Shown one piece after another: positions 26,181 through 36,127 of a stretch of 64,000 bases of DNA. Location: positions 3,481 through 67,480 of the forward strand of contig CAYJLA010000004.1 of assembly GCA_964371305.1 (NCBI GenBank), written 5' to 3'. A program made the position numbers and the translations under genes. Origin of the DNA: CAYJLA01 sp964371305 (GTDB lineage: Bacteria; Bacillota_I; Bacilli_A; RFN20; CAG-826). Numbering within the stretch: position 1 is the first letter of the stretch; each line of letters starts with the position of its first letter. The notes below the pieces were generated by a model, which did not search any database, had not been told where the DNA came from, and saw only the letters and a list, made by a program, of their open reading frames with translations.

Positions 26181-28340
26181 TTATTTTCTATCAGTGGACT
26201 TTTTTATAAATACATTAAGACTTCTTGCTGTTAACATAGCATTTTTAATAAGTGATTGTGCTTCATATACGCAACCGGTATTTGAAAAATAATGATGATA
26301 ATAATCATCCAATGAATAGTATGATGTATTATCGCTTGGGTTTATAAAAATCACTACTTCTTTAATTTCTCTATTATTTTTGGATAGATGCAGTTTTATT
26401 ACAATTCCGCCATCTCCTAAATCTTCCATGTCCATCATTTGTTCATAATCATTTAAATCTAGAGATAGCGCTTCAGTAAATTCTTTTCTAAGGGCAGTTA
26501 AACACTTGAAGTAATTCACCATTTCTTTTCTTTCTTCAACTAGTGAATAATTCATCATATTGAATTTGTCGCCTTTATTGTATGTATTATCTTCGCCATT
26601 TTTAGATAATCCTACCTCTTGACCCATATGGAAAAACGGTATGCCAAGAGCCATCATTACAATAGCGTTAGATAATTTAACGTATTCTAATTTTGTATTT
26701 AAATCTAAGTTTTTATGGACTCCGTTAATTTTATCAAACAACGTCCCGTTGTCATGGCACTCTACATAATTAATAGATTGATTGAATGACAAAAACTTTT
26801 TTCTTTTTATCAAATCAAATGAACTACCTGCCATTAAAAATTTACAATCCTGATATAAACTAGGTTTTCCAGTGCCATATCCAGGTGTGACAGTATCATT
26901 TCCATATGTTGGTCCTTTTATTGTATCTCTAAACATGTCGTTAAAAAATGCAATATTAGGCATTTGCATTGCGTCATCATGATTTGCAAGTAAATGGGGC
27001 TCGATATCACCGGACATGTTCCACCCTTCACCATATATTATAAAATATGGGTTTATTTTTTTACATTCTAAATAAACTTGATTAATTACATTAATGTGAA
27101 TCATGCCCATCAAATCAAATCTGAATCCATCTAAATGATATTGTTTTGCCCAAAATTTACATGCATCTATGATAAGTTTTGCAGCCATTTTTCTTTCGCT
27201 AGCAAAATCATTACCGCAACCACTTACATTTGTAGTTTTCCCATTTTCTCTTCTTCTAAAGAAATAGTTAGGAACAACTTTGTTTAACGATACGTAATCA
27301 GATTCATAAACATGATTATAAACAACATCCATCACGATTCTAATTCCGTCGCTATGATATTCACTAACGAGTTCTATTAAATCAGTTATTCTAGATATTG
27401 GATCTTGTAAGTTACTTGCATAACTGCCCTCTACACAAAAATACTGATCAGGATCATATCCCCAATTATATCCGCTTGATGGATTATCTTCATCAACAGT
27501 TTTGTAATCATATATAGGAAGAAGTTGTAAATGAGTTATACCAAGAGAATTGATATAATCTCTACCAACTGGATAACCAGTTTTTGTTGTAGCACCTTTT
27601 TGAGTTAAACCTTTAAAAGTACCTTTGTGAACAATAGTCGTATTAGGATCGATAGTTAAATCTCTAACATGTCCTTCATAAATAATAGCATCACTATACG
27701 ATCTAAAAGTTGGTAACTTATCATCGTTCATTTCAATTTTAAGTGCATCAAAGTTGATTATTACGGACTGTTTACCATTAGTAGTACTTCCTTTCCCGTA
27801 TGGATCAGTGGTTTCTACTGTAATGTTAGAATTAGTAACTAAATATGTGTATTTTTGATTAACTAGGTCGCTTTGTACCTTTACACAATACACTCCGTTT
27901 TCTTCTCGCGTCATTGGGTAAATTACAAAGCTTTTTTCATCATCTTGAAAAAGTTTTAGTTCAACAGAACTAGCAATTGGGGCCCACACTTTAAATGTTG
28001 TGAAATCCTTATTATAAATATAACCTAAATCATCTCCATCATAATAAAAATTATCATCGAAATTATCAAAAAACACCGCATCATTCATATATAGTGGTAC
28101 TAATCCAAAATTACTAGCTACAACATAATATGTATAGCCAAATTGAATGCCGCCTTCTACTTTAAATTCGATATGAGACATATAATTCATAGAAGTATAT
28201 TTAACTACTTCAAGCGGTAACCTTTCATCTTTACCTTTTAATAAGTAAAAACTTACATCTTCCTTTGGTAAAGTTGAAAATATGATCATCTTTATAGTAT
28301 CCATTGACACTAGTTTTGCATTTATAAATGAATCTTTCAT
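26181..28340 (-). CDS. pulA: Type I pullulanase (GH13)
   Basis: The 719-aa cytoplasmic enzyme has no signal peptide. N-terminal beta domains, including a CBM48-like region (FTTFKVWAPIASSVELKLF), precede the GH13 barrel. The type I pullulanase signature YNWGYDP is present, as are the nucleophile region DGFRFDLMG, the acid/base region YGEGWNM and VECHDN. It cuts alpha-1,6 branches in imported glycogen- or starch-derived dextrins. The ATG overlaps acpS by 4 bp. With malQ at 57-58.5 kb it makes a dextrin-degrading route. Confidence 0.93.
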   Translation of the reverse strand: MKDSFINAKLVSMDTIKMIIFSTLPKEDVSFYLLKGKDERLPLEVVKYTSMNYMSHIEFKVEGGIQFGYTYYVVASNFGLVPLYMNDAVFFDNFDDNFYYDGDDLGYIYNKDFTTFKVWAPIASSVELKLFQDDEKSFVIYPMTREENGVYCVKVQSDLVNQKYTYLVTNSNITVETTDPYGKGSTTNGKQSVIINFDALKIEMNDDKLPTFRSYSDAIIYEGHVRDLTIDPNTTIVHKGTFKGLTQKGATTKTGYPVGRDYINSLGITHLQLLPIYDYKTVDEDNPSSGYNWGYDPDQYFCVEGSYASNLQDPISRITDLIELVSEYHSDGIRIVMDVVYNHVYESDYVSLNKVVPNYFFRRRENGKTTNVSGCGNDFASERKMAAKLIIDACKFWAKQYHLDGFRFDLMGMIHINVINQVYLECKKINPYFIIYGEGWNMSGDIEPHLLANHDDAMQMPNIAFFNDMFRDTIKGPTYGNDTVTPGYGTGKPSLYQDCKFLMAGSSFDLIKRKKFLSFNQSINYVECHDNGTLFDKINGVHKNLDLNTKLEYVKLSNAIVMMALGIPFFHMGQEVGLSKNGEDNTYNKGDKFNMMNYSLVEERKEMVNYFKCLTALRKEFTEALSLDLNDYEQMMDMEDLGDGGIVIKLHLSKNNREIKEVVIFINPSDNTSYYSLDDYYHHYFSNTGCVYEAQSLIKNAMLTARSLNVFIKKSTDRK

Positions 28341-28651
28341 AAAATTACAATCGCGATTGCGATTCCTCCATCATGTGATATTGAAACATCATATTTATTT
28401 CCCTCAAAATAAAGCTCAGGAGCTCCATTTAAATCATATAAAACTTCTATTTTATTTAATTTATAATCAAGTATTGATGTTTTTTTTGCTTTTATAAAGG
28501 CTTCTTTTGCAGCCAATCTACCGGCTATAAAACTATCTTTATCGACACTAGAATTATGTAATTCAATTTCCTTTTCAGACAATATTTTTTCAATATGTTT
28601 TTTAAAAGGTGCTACTCGATTTAAACTAACTATATCTATTCCTACAGACAT
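28337..28651 (-). CDS. acpS: Holo-[acyl-carrier-protein] synthase
   Basis: The ATG at 28651 gives 104 aa starting MSVGIDIVSLNRV, as usual for AcpS; an ORF starting 36 bp upstream would overlap ftsK. The Mg/CoA motif FIAGRLAAKEAFIKA is intact. It attaches the phosphopantetheine arm to acyl carrier protein. The start follows the ftsK stop by 1 bp and the end overlaps pulA. Confidence 0.93.
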   Translation of the reverse strand: MSVGIDIVSLNRVAPFKKHIEKILSEKEIELHNSSVDKDSFIAGRLAAKEAFIKAKKTSILDYKLNKIEVLYDLNGAPELYFEGNKYDVSISHDGGIAIAIVIL

Positions 28652-28652
28652 A

Positions 28653-31367
28653 CTACATACCATATCCACTATTTGGATCATCTTCACCTAAATTATTTGG
28701 ATCAAAGAATCCGGATGATGAATTATTAATTAAGACTCGACATCCTTGTGATGTTCCTTCTCTTTCAACCAACCCTTCTTCTACTAGTTTGTTAAATAAA
28801 ATACCAGCTCTATTAAATCCAACAGCATAACTTCTTTGGATTTTTGATATAGAAATAAATTTCATTGAACGAATCTCACTTTTAATATGTTCGTATAACA
28901 TTGCATCGCTTTGTGCTTTCATTTCAAATTTATTTAATGTTGGTTTACTTTCAGAAATAGTATCCTTAGGTGGTTCTAAATTTGCCCAATAAGGATCAAA
29001 CTCTGCCATTTGTTGTTCACAAATAAAGTTTGTAACTCTATCAATTTCTTTTGTTGATACATAACAAGCTTGTAAACGATGTATTCCTGATCTAAATGTA
29101 GCACTACAATCTACAAGCATATCACCTTGTCCAATAAGTTTTTCAGCACCAGTCGTATTTAAAACATTGACCGAATCAGCTGTTGAAGATACACTAAAAC
29201 AAACTCTAGTTGAAAGATTTGTTTTAATTGCACTATCAAGTATTTTAGCAACAGGCTTTTGAGTAGCTAAAATCAAGTGAATACCAACACTTCTTGCACG
29301 AGCGCCTAAAGATGTAAGTGGTTCATTAATTGATTTGTTTTGCGCTAACAGTTCACCAAATTCATCGACTATAACAATATAGTATGGCATAGGTGGTTCG
29401 CCTTTTTCTGTTTGTAATTGATTATATTCACCGATGTCTCTACGTCTAGCCTTTTCAAAAATGATACTTCTTTCATCCATTTCTCGGACTAATTTATCTA
29501 AGCACATTTTAGCTGGTTGAGCTTCCTTAATGATAGGAGTTAACAAATGCGGTATTTGACTATAAAGTGAAAATTCAACACGTTTTGGATCAACTAAAAC
29601 GATTTTTAATTCATCAGGACGCCAATTCATCAATAATGACATAACTATATTATGTAAATAAATGGATTTACCCGATCCTGATCCACCAGCGATTAATAGA
29701 TGAGGGAATTTGTTAAATGGACCGTAATGGAAATTACCAGAGATGTCCTTGCCGAATGGAATTAACATTTTCTTATTTGAGTCATTTGGACAATTTTCAA
29801 TTGTTTCTTTAAATCCAACAGTAATACTTTTTTCATTTTGTATTTCCAAACCTGAACAATCTTTACCATAAATTACAGGCGTAAAATTAATTTTTGCACC
29901 GTTTAAAGAAATAGCGATATCATTTAAATATTTATTTATATCATTGATTGAAAATCCAGGTCTCGCCTGTATTTCAAACCTTGTAACAGAAGGGCCAATA
30001 ACATAATTTATAACATCGATTGCAAGACCGAATGAGGCGAAAACATTTTCTAAAGTCTTCCATCTTGTCTTACATGAACTATTATTAATTGCATAACTAT
30101 CACCTAATTCATAAGTTTCTAAAAGGTTTTTTGAAGGAAGAACATACTTATTTTTTGTTAACTTTTTAGGTTTAGGTTCAACTACAGGAGCGTTTTCGAC
30201 TTTATTCTCTACAATTTTAGGTTGTTCAAATTTTATAGTAGGTTTTTGTATAATTTCAACTTTTTCTTCAGGCACAATTTGTTGGTTAGAATAATCTCTT
30301 ACGTCTTCTACTCTTGATTCAATGACCTTTTCCTTAAAAATTACATTCGTTTTTTGAATTATCGGTGTTTCCTCTTTAATTATCACTTCTTCTTTTATTT
30401 GTGGAGTTGGTTCAATTATATTGTTATTTAATGATGCTTTTTTCACTTCATGAGTACTTAAATGTTCTTCAACTTCTTCTTCCCTCGTATGTATTAACTT
30501 AGCTTGATTGGTTAAAGATGCACGTTGAAGAGATTGGTCAGAGACATTCTTCTTCGAATTATCAACAAAGTAGTATAAATTTTTAGAAGTGCTTACAACA
30601 TCTTTTTCATTGTCAGTTAATGGTACTTCTTTATAAATAGGTTCAGATTCGATAACTTGCTTTTTAGCAAACACTTGACGTTCATTTCTACTTAATCGAG
30701 ATTGACTACTTTCATTTTTGCCATTATCTATTGTAGCAAAAACTGAATCTTGCTCTAGTTCATCTTCGACTTGCTTAGGTGTTTTCCTACTTCTTGTTCC
30801 ACCAATTAGTGCTTTAATAGGAGATATTGCAACAAAAACAAACCCAATCACAGTTATAGAAATACCAACCACTATTGCAACAATTGGAGTAAATACTGTG
30901 TTAAGCAAACCTGTGAGCATATAACCAATATATCCGCCAGCTAAAGGATTATAACGGAATATGTCAACTGCTAAGTAGTTAATAAAATCTTTCTTAATAA
31001 AAACAGTTGAAAATCCATCGATATATTCATTGTTAAATGAAGAAATTGTTAAAGCGGTTACTTCGTTTTGATATAAATACCAAGTAGTAAATATCAAAGA
31101 TCCAAAAATCATTAACATCGCACCAATACGCGCTAAAATATGTTTCTTTTGTATTTTATCTTTAAATATAAAAAATGAACCAATGGCAATCATGACAGGA
31201 TAAATAACCCAATAACCAATGACTCCAAATAAAAATGTAATCGCAGTTGTGATTGATTGCGATACATAACCAAGATTTATCATACCCATAACCGAGCATA
31301 AAATTAAAAATATTCCAAGGTTTATGTGTTTATATTGTTTTAATTTTTGTGAGCCCGTCGTTTTCAT
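28653..31367 (-). CDS. ftsK: FtsK/SpoIIIE DNA translocase
   Basis: The ATG at 31367 is chosen because AAAGGCG (31377-31371) is well spaced before it; a TTG at 31406 overlapping the RNase J stop is the alternative. The 904-aa protein has four or five N-terminal membrane helices, a long charged linker rich in Glu, Val and Ile, then the motor: Walker A GGSGSGKS, Walker B IVIVDEFGEL and a C-terminal winged-helix gamma domain (SISKIQRSYAVGFNRAGIL broken near the end). It pumps chromosome ends out of the closing septum. Confidence 0.96.
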   Translation of the reverse strand: MKTTGSQKLKQYKHINLGIFLILCSVMGMINLGYVSQSITTAITFLFGVIGYWVIYPVMIAIGSFFIFKDKIQKKHILARIGAMLMIFGSLIFTTWYLYQNEVTALTISSFNNEYIDGFSTVFIKKDFINYLAVDIFRYNPLAGGYIGYMLTGLLNTVFTPIVAIVVGISITVIGFVFVAISPIKALIGGTRSRKTPKQVEDELEQDSVFATIDNGKNESSQSRLSRNERQVFAKKQVIESEPIYKEVPLTDNEKDVVSTSKNLYYFVDNSKKNVSDQSLQRASLTNQAKLIHTREEEVEEHLSTHEVKKASLNNNIIEPTPQIKEEVIIKEETPIIQKTNVIFKEKVIESRVEDVRDYSNQQIVPEEKVEIIQKPTIKFEQPKIVENKVENAPVVEPKPKKLTKNKYVLPSKNLLETYELGDSYAINNSSCKTRWKTLENVFASFGLAIDVINYVIGPSVTRFEIQARPGFSINDINKYLNDIAISLNGAKINFTPVIYGKDCSGLEIQNEKSITVGFKETIENCPNDSNKKMLIPFGKDISGNFHYGPFNKFPHLLIAGGSGSGKSIYLHNIVMSLLMNWRPDELKIVLVDPKRVEFSLYSQIPHLLTPIIKEAQPAKMCLDKLVREMDERSIIFEKARRRDIGEYNQLQTEKGEPPMPYYIVIVDEFGELLAQNKSINEPLTSLGARARSVGIHLILATQKPVAKILDSAIKTNLSTRVCFSVSSTADSVNVLNTTGAEKLIGQGDMLVDCSATFRSGIHRLQACYVSTKEIDRVTNFICEQQMAEFDPYWANLEPPKDTISESKPTLNKFEMKAQSDAMLYEHIKSEIRSMKFISISKIQRSYAVGFNRAGILFNKLVEEGLVEREGTSQGCRVLINNSSSGFFDPNNLGEDDPNSGYGM

Positions 31368-31402
31368 ATACGCCTTTATTGTATACAATAAAGTTATTAA
31401 AA

Positions 31403-33082
31403 TCAATTGACACTTTCAATAATTACCATAACAAGTGGCGATTTGCGAACTACTCTTCTTAAGTACTTAAGGCATTTTTCTTGGATGTCTTTTTTCGCTT
31501 CTTCAATGTTGTATGAATAGCTACCAAATTGTTCTTGAACTTCACGAGTAAAAATTGATTGTAACTCACGAACAACACCTTCACGATCTTTTATAATATT
31601 GAAACCTTTTATAGTAGTTGACACATTAGAAATTATCTTTCTTTTTTGCGAATCTATAACTGCACTTAAAATTACAACACCTTCTCCACCGAGAACTTGT
31701 CTATCAATAAGTAAGTTAACACCTTTTTCATTCATACCTTTGCCATCTATTAAAACGTCTCCAACTTTGACTTTATAATCAAAATCATATCTTCCACCTT
31801 TTTCATTCAATACAATACTCATACCATTTTCTAATAAGAATATTGAATGATGATTAAGGCCAATATTCATATCTATTGCGATTTTTGCATTAGATATAAG
31901 TTTTTGATATAACCCTTTTATTGGGATGTAATATTTTGGTTTAAAAATTGATAACAACATTTGAATATCTTCTTCACTTGGTTGCATATTTCTCAATTTT
32001 TTCTTCGATAAATTCACGATTGTTGCATCAGTTTTAAATAATTCATTAAGAGCTTTAGTAGCTAAAACTTCCATTGATAAACTTGGAGGCGCAGCAACTA
32101 CAAATGTATCATTTGAATTAAGTGTTATTCTTCTATCATTATTAGTCTTATCCGCTAATGCAAATATTTTATTTTGTAGTTTGACTCCAAAACCAATTAG
32201 TAAAATAACAATATCTTGTTCTCTATATCTATTGATATCTTCCGGTAATCTAAAATAATCTGGATCAATTATTAACTGATTAGCCTTTTGGTATTTTTTA
32301 ATCATATCTAATGATTCTTGATCATAAGGAATGATTTTTCTTTTATGCGCAATTGCTAGTTTAACAATTTCATCTATATTAAATGTGTTGGTTGAATAAA
32401 TACTAATTATGATTCTTCCAGATGCTTCTGTCTTAAATACGTCTGCCAACAAAGGAGTTATTTTATGTTTAGGCGCTGTGTAACCCAAATTTTGACATGC
32501 AATTGAAGGAATCATCAAAGCTAATGTAGGCTTTTCAATTAGTTTACTTATTGCGTTATTATCATGCAAATAATTATCACTGCTTGAATAATCGATAATA
32601 AAATCGCCACTATATACGATGTTTCCACCATCAGTTTCGATAGCGACACCCATGCTTTCAGCGATATTATGGGCTGTATGAAAAAACGTAACTTTTCTAT
32701 TTTCAATTCTTACACTACAACTTGGTTTAACAATGCAGTATTCATACTTCACACCTAGTTTATGGTGTTCAGCAAAACCATCAATCATTGTTTTTGTAAC
32801 ATTGCCGCAGTAAATTGGAGCTGGTGCGTCTTGATATGCATATACTAAAGCGCCCAATTGATCATCATGACCATGAGTAATAATATACGCTTTTATTCTG
32901 TTCTTATTTCTTTTTAAGTAGTCCATATTAGGTATTATATAATCAATACCTGGGGTAGTTTTATCGGAGTATTTTATACCGCAATCTAAAACATAAATAT
33001 CGGAATTAACCTCAACAATAGTTAGGTTTTTGCCATCTTCATCTAGGCCACCTAGCGTTAGAATTCTTACGTTATCTTTCAT
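31403..33082 (-). CDS. RNase J-family protein with degenerate active site
   Basis: The ATG at 33082 follows an AAGGAG ribosome site and gives 559 aa. The fold and length match RNase J (LTLGGLDEDGKN start, beta-CASP and C-terminal domain). Catalytic motifs are eroded. HGHEDH reads H70-G-H-D-D-Q75, HSIPD reads HNIAE (138-142), the SDSTN loop reads PSIACQN, SGHxxxEE has no SGH, and the PxHGE motif reads PIKGL. D160 of GDF is kept. Bacillus RNase J2 shows a milder loss. I infer a non-catalytic or weakly active partner of another RNase J encoded elsewhere. Confidence 0.85.
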   Translation of the reverse strand: MKDNVRILTLGGLDEDGKNLTIVEVNSDIYVLDCGIKYSDKTTPGIDYIIPNMDYLKRNKNRIKAYIITHGHDDQLGALVYAYQDAPAPIYCGNVTKTMIDGFAEHHKLGVKYEYCIVKPSCSVRIENRKVTFFHTAHNIAESMGVAIETDGGNIVYSGDFIIDYSSSDNYLHDNNAISKLIEKPTLALMIPSIACQNLGYTAPKHKITPLLADVFKTEASGRIIISIYSTNTFNIDEIVKLAIAHKRKIIPYDQESLDMIKKYQKANQLIIDPDYFRLPEDINRYREQDIVILLIGFGVKLQNKIFALADKTNNDRRITLNSNDTFVVAAPPSLSMEVLATKALNELFKTDATIVNLSKKKLRNMQPSEEDIQMLLSIFKPKYYIPIKGLYQKLISNAKIAIDMNIGLNHHSIFLLENGMSIVLNEKGGRYDFDYKVKVGDVLIDGKGMNEKGVNLLIDRQVLGGEGVVILSAVIDSQKRKIISNVSTTIKGFNIIKDREGVVRELQSIFTREVQEQFGSYSYNIEEAKKDIQEKCLKYLRRVVRKSPLVMVIIESVN

Positions 33083-33092
33083 TTTTTTCTCC

Positions 33093-33632
33093 TTATAACT
33101 CAATGCTATTAATTAAATCGGATGAATCTAAATTATATAAACATAAACAATCTTTATCTATTACAATATAGCCTTTTTTTGATTTATTTCTTGGTAAAGA
33201 AATAGAACCGGGATTAGCCACGATAAACATATTGTTTTTATCAATTTTCGCAACGTGAGTATGACCATGTAAAATGACATCATTTTGAACTAGTTCAAAA
33301 TCTAAATTATTAACATCATCTCCATGGAAGAAAATAACCCTTCTATTGCCAACATTCATAACTTTGTAGTTTTGCATTTCTTCACTTAATACAGTTTCAT
33401 CAACTTTAGAATCGCAATTACCTCTAACTATAGTAAGTCTAGGTTTAAGGCTTTTAATTAAATCAACGCATTCTTTTGGATTGTAGGAGTCTAAAATTTC
33501 ATTGCGTGGTCCATGATATAAACAATCACCTAAACAAACAATATGAGTTGGATTAACTTCATTAATCACACATAAAACTCTCTTTAAAGCTGCGACATCA
33601 CCATGAATATCGCTAAAAACAAATATTTTCAT
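33093..33632 (-). CDS. YfcE/MJ0936-like metallophosphoesterase
   Basis: The 179-aa protein has all metal-binding blocks of small phosphodiesterases: FSDIHGD, LGDCLYHGPRN, VRGNCDS, FHGDD and LHGHTHV. Substrates in this family vary (cyclic nucleotides, phosphodiesters). It has a strong Shine-Dalgarno (AGGAGA), heads the seven-gene unit leading to ftsK and plsC, and its stop lies inside the ribosome site of the RNase J-like gene. Confidence 0.92.
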   Translation of the reverse strand: MKIFVFSDIHGDVAALKRVLCVINEVNPTHIVCLGDCLYHGPRNEILDSYNPKECVDLIKSLKPRLTIVRGNCDSKVDETVLSEEMQNYKVMNVGNRRVIFFHGDDVNNLDFELVQNDVILHGHTHVAKIDKNNMFIVANPGSISLPRNKSKKGYIVIDKDCLCLYNLDSSDLINSIEL

Positions 33633-33713
33633 CTTTTATCTCCTACTACTATTACTATTATAGTGTATATATAAATATAAATAAACTTTAATACACTTTA
33701 AATTTACTTTATT

Positions 33714-33740
33714 AAAAAGGCGTCAATTCAACGCCTAATT
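33714..33740 (-). terminator. pnp terminator
   Basis: AGGCGT (33718-33723) pairs with ACGCCT (33731-33736), loop 7 nt. On the minus strand it is followed by TTTTTAAT. Confidence 0.8.
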
Positions 33741-33750
33741 AATATATAAG

Positions 33751-35946
33751 TTATTTCTTATTAAATGGTTTTCTGCCTTTTCCACCAGTTCTTGCTGGTC
33801 TTTCAGGTCTTTCTACGTATCCTTCAGGTTTTTCTAAATATTCTCTATGAGATACTTTTACTTTACCTTTTTCGTCTACTTCGCATACTTTTACTTTAAG
33901 CATATCGCCAACTTTAACAACATCTTGAGCTTTTTCAATATAACCCCATCCAAGACGAGAAACGTGGCATAATCCATCAACAGGACCAAATAAGTTTACA
34001 AATGCACCATAGTCTTCAACTCTAGTTACAACTCCTTCATATTCTTCACCAACTTGAGCTTCTTTAATTATACTTAAGATAATATCTTTCGCTTCATTAA
34101 TTGTACTTCTGTTCATGTGATATAAAGTTACTTGTCCTTCGTCATTTATGTCGATTTTTACTTTATCGCATCTATCGATAATATCGTTGATTACTTTACC
34201 GCCAGTGCCGATTACTTCTCTGATTTTTTCAGTTGGTATAGTGAATGTATCCATTTTTGGAGCATATGTTCCTACATCTTCTCTTGGTTCAGAAATCGCT
34301 TTTTCCATAGCAAATCTAATTTCCTTACGAGCTGCATGAGCTTGAGCAAGAGCTTCTTTTAAGATATCTCTATTAATACCTTTGATTTTAATATCCATTT
34401 GAAGAGCAGTAATACCGTTTTTAGTACCTGCTACTTTAAAGTCCATATCACCGAAGTGATCTTCAAGACCTTGAATATCAGTCAATATAGTATAAGGGTG
34501 TTTTCCATCTAATGGTCCAGATGTGATAAGACCCATAGCGATACCACTTACTAAGTTGCTTACTGGTACACCAGCAGCCATAAGTGACATACATCCAGCA
34601 CAAATTGATGCTTGTGATGATGATCCATTACTTTCTAATACTTCAGAGACGACCCTAATTGTATATGGGAACTCTTCTTTTGTTGGAAGTACATAAGATA
34701 ACGCTCTTTCACCTAAGGCACCATGACCAATTTCACGTCTACCTGGTGAACCCATTCTACCAACTTCGCCAACTGAATAAGGTNNNNNNNNNNAATTATA
34801 GTGAAGCATAAATCTTTTTGTATCTTCATCTGTTAAATTATCAATAATTTGTTCATCAGCTAATGGTCCAAGTGTTGTTACTGACATTACTTGAGTTTGT
34901 CCACGAGTGAACAATGCACTACCATGAGTTCTTGGTAACAAATCGATTTGAGAATCAAGTGGTCTAATTTCGTCAACTTTTCTTGCATCAGGTCTGATTT
35001 TGTCTTCAGTGATTAATCTTCTTACTTCATCAGCAATCATCACTTCAAGAACATCATTAACTTCCATCATTGCACGTCTTTTAGCTTTATCATTTTCATA
35101 TTCTTTTGCTTCAAATTCTGCAACGATTAAATCTCTTAATGCTTCTGTAGCATGTTGTCTTTCTAATTTATCGACAATAGCAATTGATTTGCACATATCT
35201 TTGTGTATTTTGCTATAAATATATTCTTTAACTTCTGCTGAAGCAACGAACAATTCAATTTCTCTTTTTTCTTTACCGACAGCTTTAATAATTTCTTTTT
35301 GGAATTCACATAACTCTTTAATAGCTTCGTGTCCAAACATCAATGCATCAAGCATGTCTTCTTCAGTAACTTCTCTAGCACCTGCTTCAACCATGTTAAT
35401 AGCATCCATACTACCAGCAACTTGTAAATCTATATCACTTAATTTAGCTTCTTCTACAGTTGGATTAATAATTAATTTGCCATTTACTCTACCGACATTA
35501 ACTCCAGCAATAGGGCCATCAAATGGAATATCACTTATTCCAAGTGCCAATGAACTACCAAACATTGCTGTCATTTCAGGAGTTGCATCTTGATCTACAG
35601 ACATAACAGTATTAACAACTTGAACTTCATTTCTAAAACCTTCTGAGAACATAGGTCTAATTGGTCTATCAATTAATCTAGCAGTTAAAATAGCATGTTC
35701 ACCTGCTCTACCTTCTCTTCTTAAAAATGATCCAGGTATTTTACCTACTGAATATTGTTTTTCTTCATAACCAACAGTTAATGGAAAGAAATCTCCTTCT
35801 TTTGGATTTTTTGATCCACATACAGTTGATAATACAGCAGTTTCATTTAATCTTACAAGCACTGCTCCATCAGCTTGTTTAGCAATTTCACCAGTTTCAA
35901 CAACAAGTTTTTTGCCTCTAAACATCAATTCAAATGTTTTCTTCAT
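33751..35946 (-). CDS. pnp: Polynucleotide phosphorylase (contains a 10-N assembly gap)
   Basis: The ATG at 35946 follows a GAGG ribosome site and gives about 731 aa. Two RNase PH domains, the KH domain (IPTEKIREVIGTGGKV) and the S1 domain (GEEYEGVVTRVEDYGAFVNL) are complete, with a basic C-terminal tail. PNPase degrades RNA 3' to 5' with phosphate. Ten Ns at 34784-34793 fall between HYN and PYSVGEVGR. Family members read HYNFPPYSVGE there, so the true gap is probably 4 nt coding F-P, and the gene is intact. Confidence 0.96.
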   Translation of the reverse strand: MKKTFELMFRGKKLVVETGEIAKQADGAVLVRLNETAVLSTVCGSKNPKEGDFFPLTVGYEEKQYSVGKIPGSFLRREGRAGEHAILTARLIDRPIRPMFSEGFRNEVQVVNTVMSVDQDATPEMTAMFGSSLALGISDIPFDGPIAGVNVGRVNGKLIINPTVEEAKLSDIDLQVAGSMDAINMVEAGAREVTEEDMLDALMFGHEAIKELCEFQKEIIKAVGKEKREIELFVASAEVKEYIYSKIHKDMCKSIAIVDKLERQHATEALRDLIVAEFEAKEYENDKAKRRAMMEVNDVLEVMIADEVRRLITEDKIRPDARKVDEIRPLDSQIDLLPRTHGSALFTRGQTQVMSVTTLGPLADEQIIDNLTDEDTKRFMLHYNXXXXPYSVGEVGRMGSPGRREIGHGALGERALSYVLPTKEEFPYTIRVVSEVLESNGSSSQASICAGCMSLMAAGVPVSNLVSGIAMGLITSGPLDGKHPYTILTDIQGLEDHFGDMDFKVAGTKNGITALQMDIKIKGINRDILKEALAQAHAARKEIRFAMEKAISEPREDVGTYAPKMDTFTIPTEKIREVIGTGGKVINDIIDRCDKVKIDINDEGQVTLYHMNRSTINEAKDIILSIIKEAQVGEEYEGVVTRVEDYGAFVNLFGPVDGLCHVSRLGWGYIEKAQDVVKVGDMLKVKVCEVDEKGKVKVSHREYLEKPEGYVERPERPARTGGKGRKPFNKK
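34784..34793. other. Run of ten Ns (assembly gap inside pnp)
   Basis: The gap falls in a highly conserved PNPase stretch and probably replaces about 4 real bases; ten is likely a placeholder length that happens to keep the frame. Confidence 0.95.
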
Positions 35947-36080
35947 GTTTTTTCCTCTTTTAGTGGGTTCGACTCCAAAGTGTAATATCACACACTTAAA
36001 ACCCTTTTATTTCTGATATATTCGTATCTCTAATATTATATTTATAATATAATCAAAAGTCCATTAATTAATAAAATAAA

Positions 36081-36107
36081 AAGTGAGCAACAAAATATTA
36101 CCCACTT
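36081..36107 (-). terminator. Terminator of the 386-aa surface protein gene
   Basis: A 10-bp stem with two G-T pairs (36081-36090 with 36098-36107), 7-nt loop. On the minus strand it is followed by TTTTATTTTATT. Confidence 0.65.
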
Positions 36108-36127
36108 CTTTAAAAAATATTTAATAA

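Noticed and set aside
30300..30720. Repeat-like Glu/Val/Ile-rich stretch in ftsK
   Set aside because: It is the low-complexity linker usual in FtsK, not a nucleotide repeat or CRISPR.
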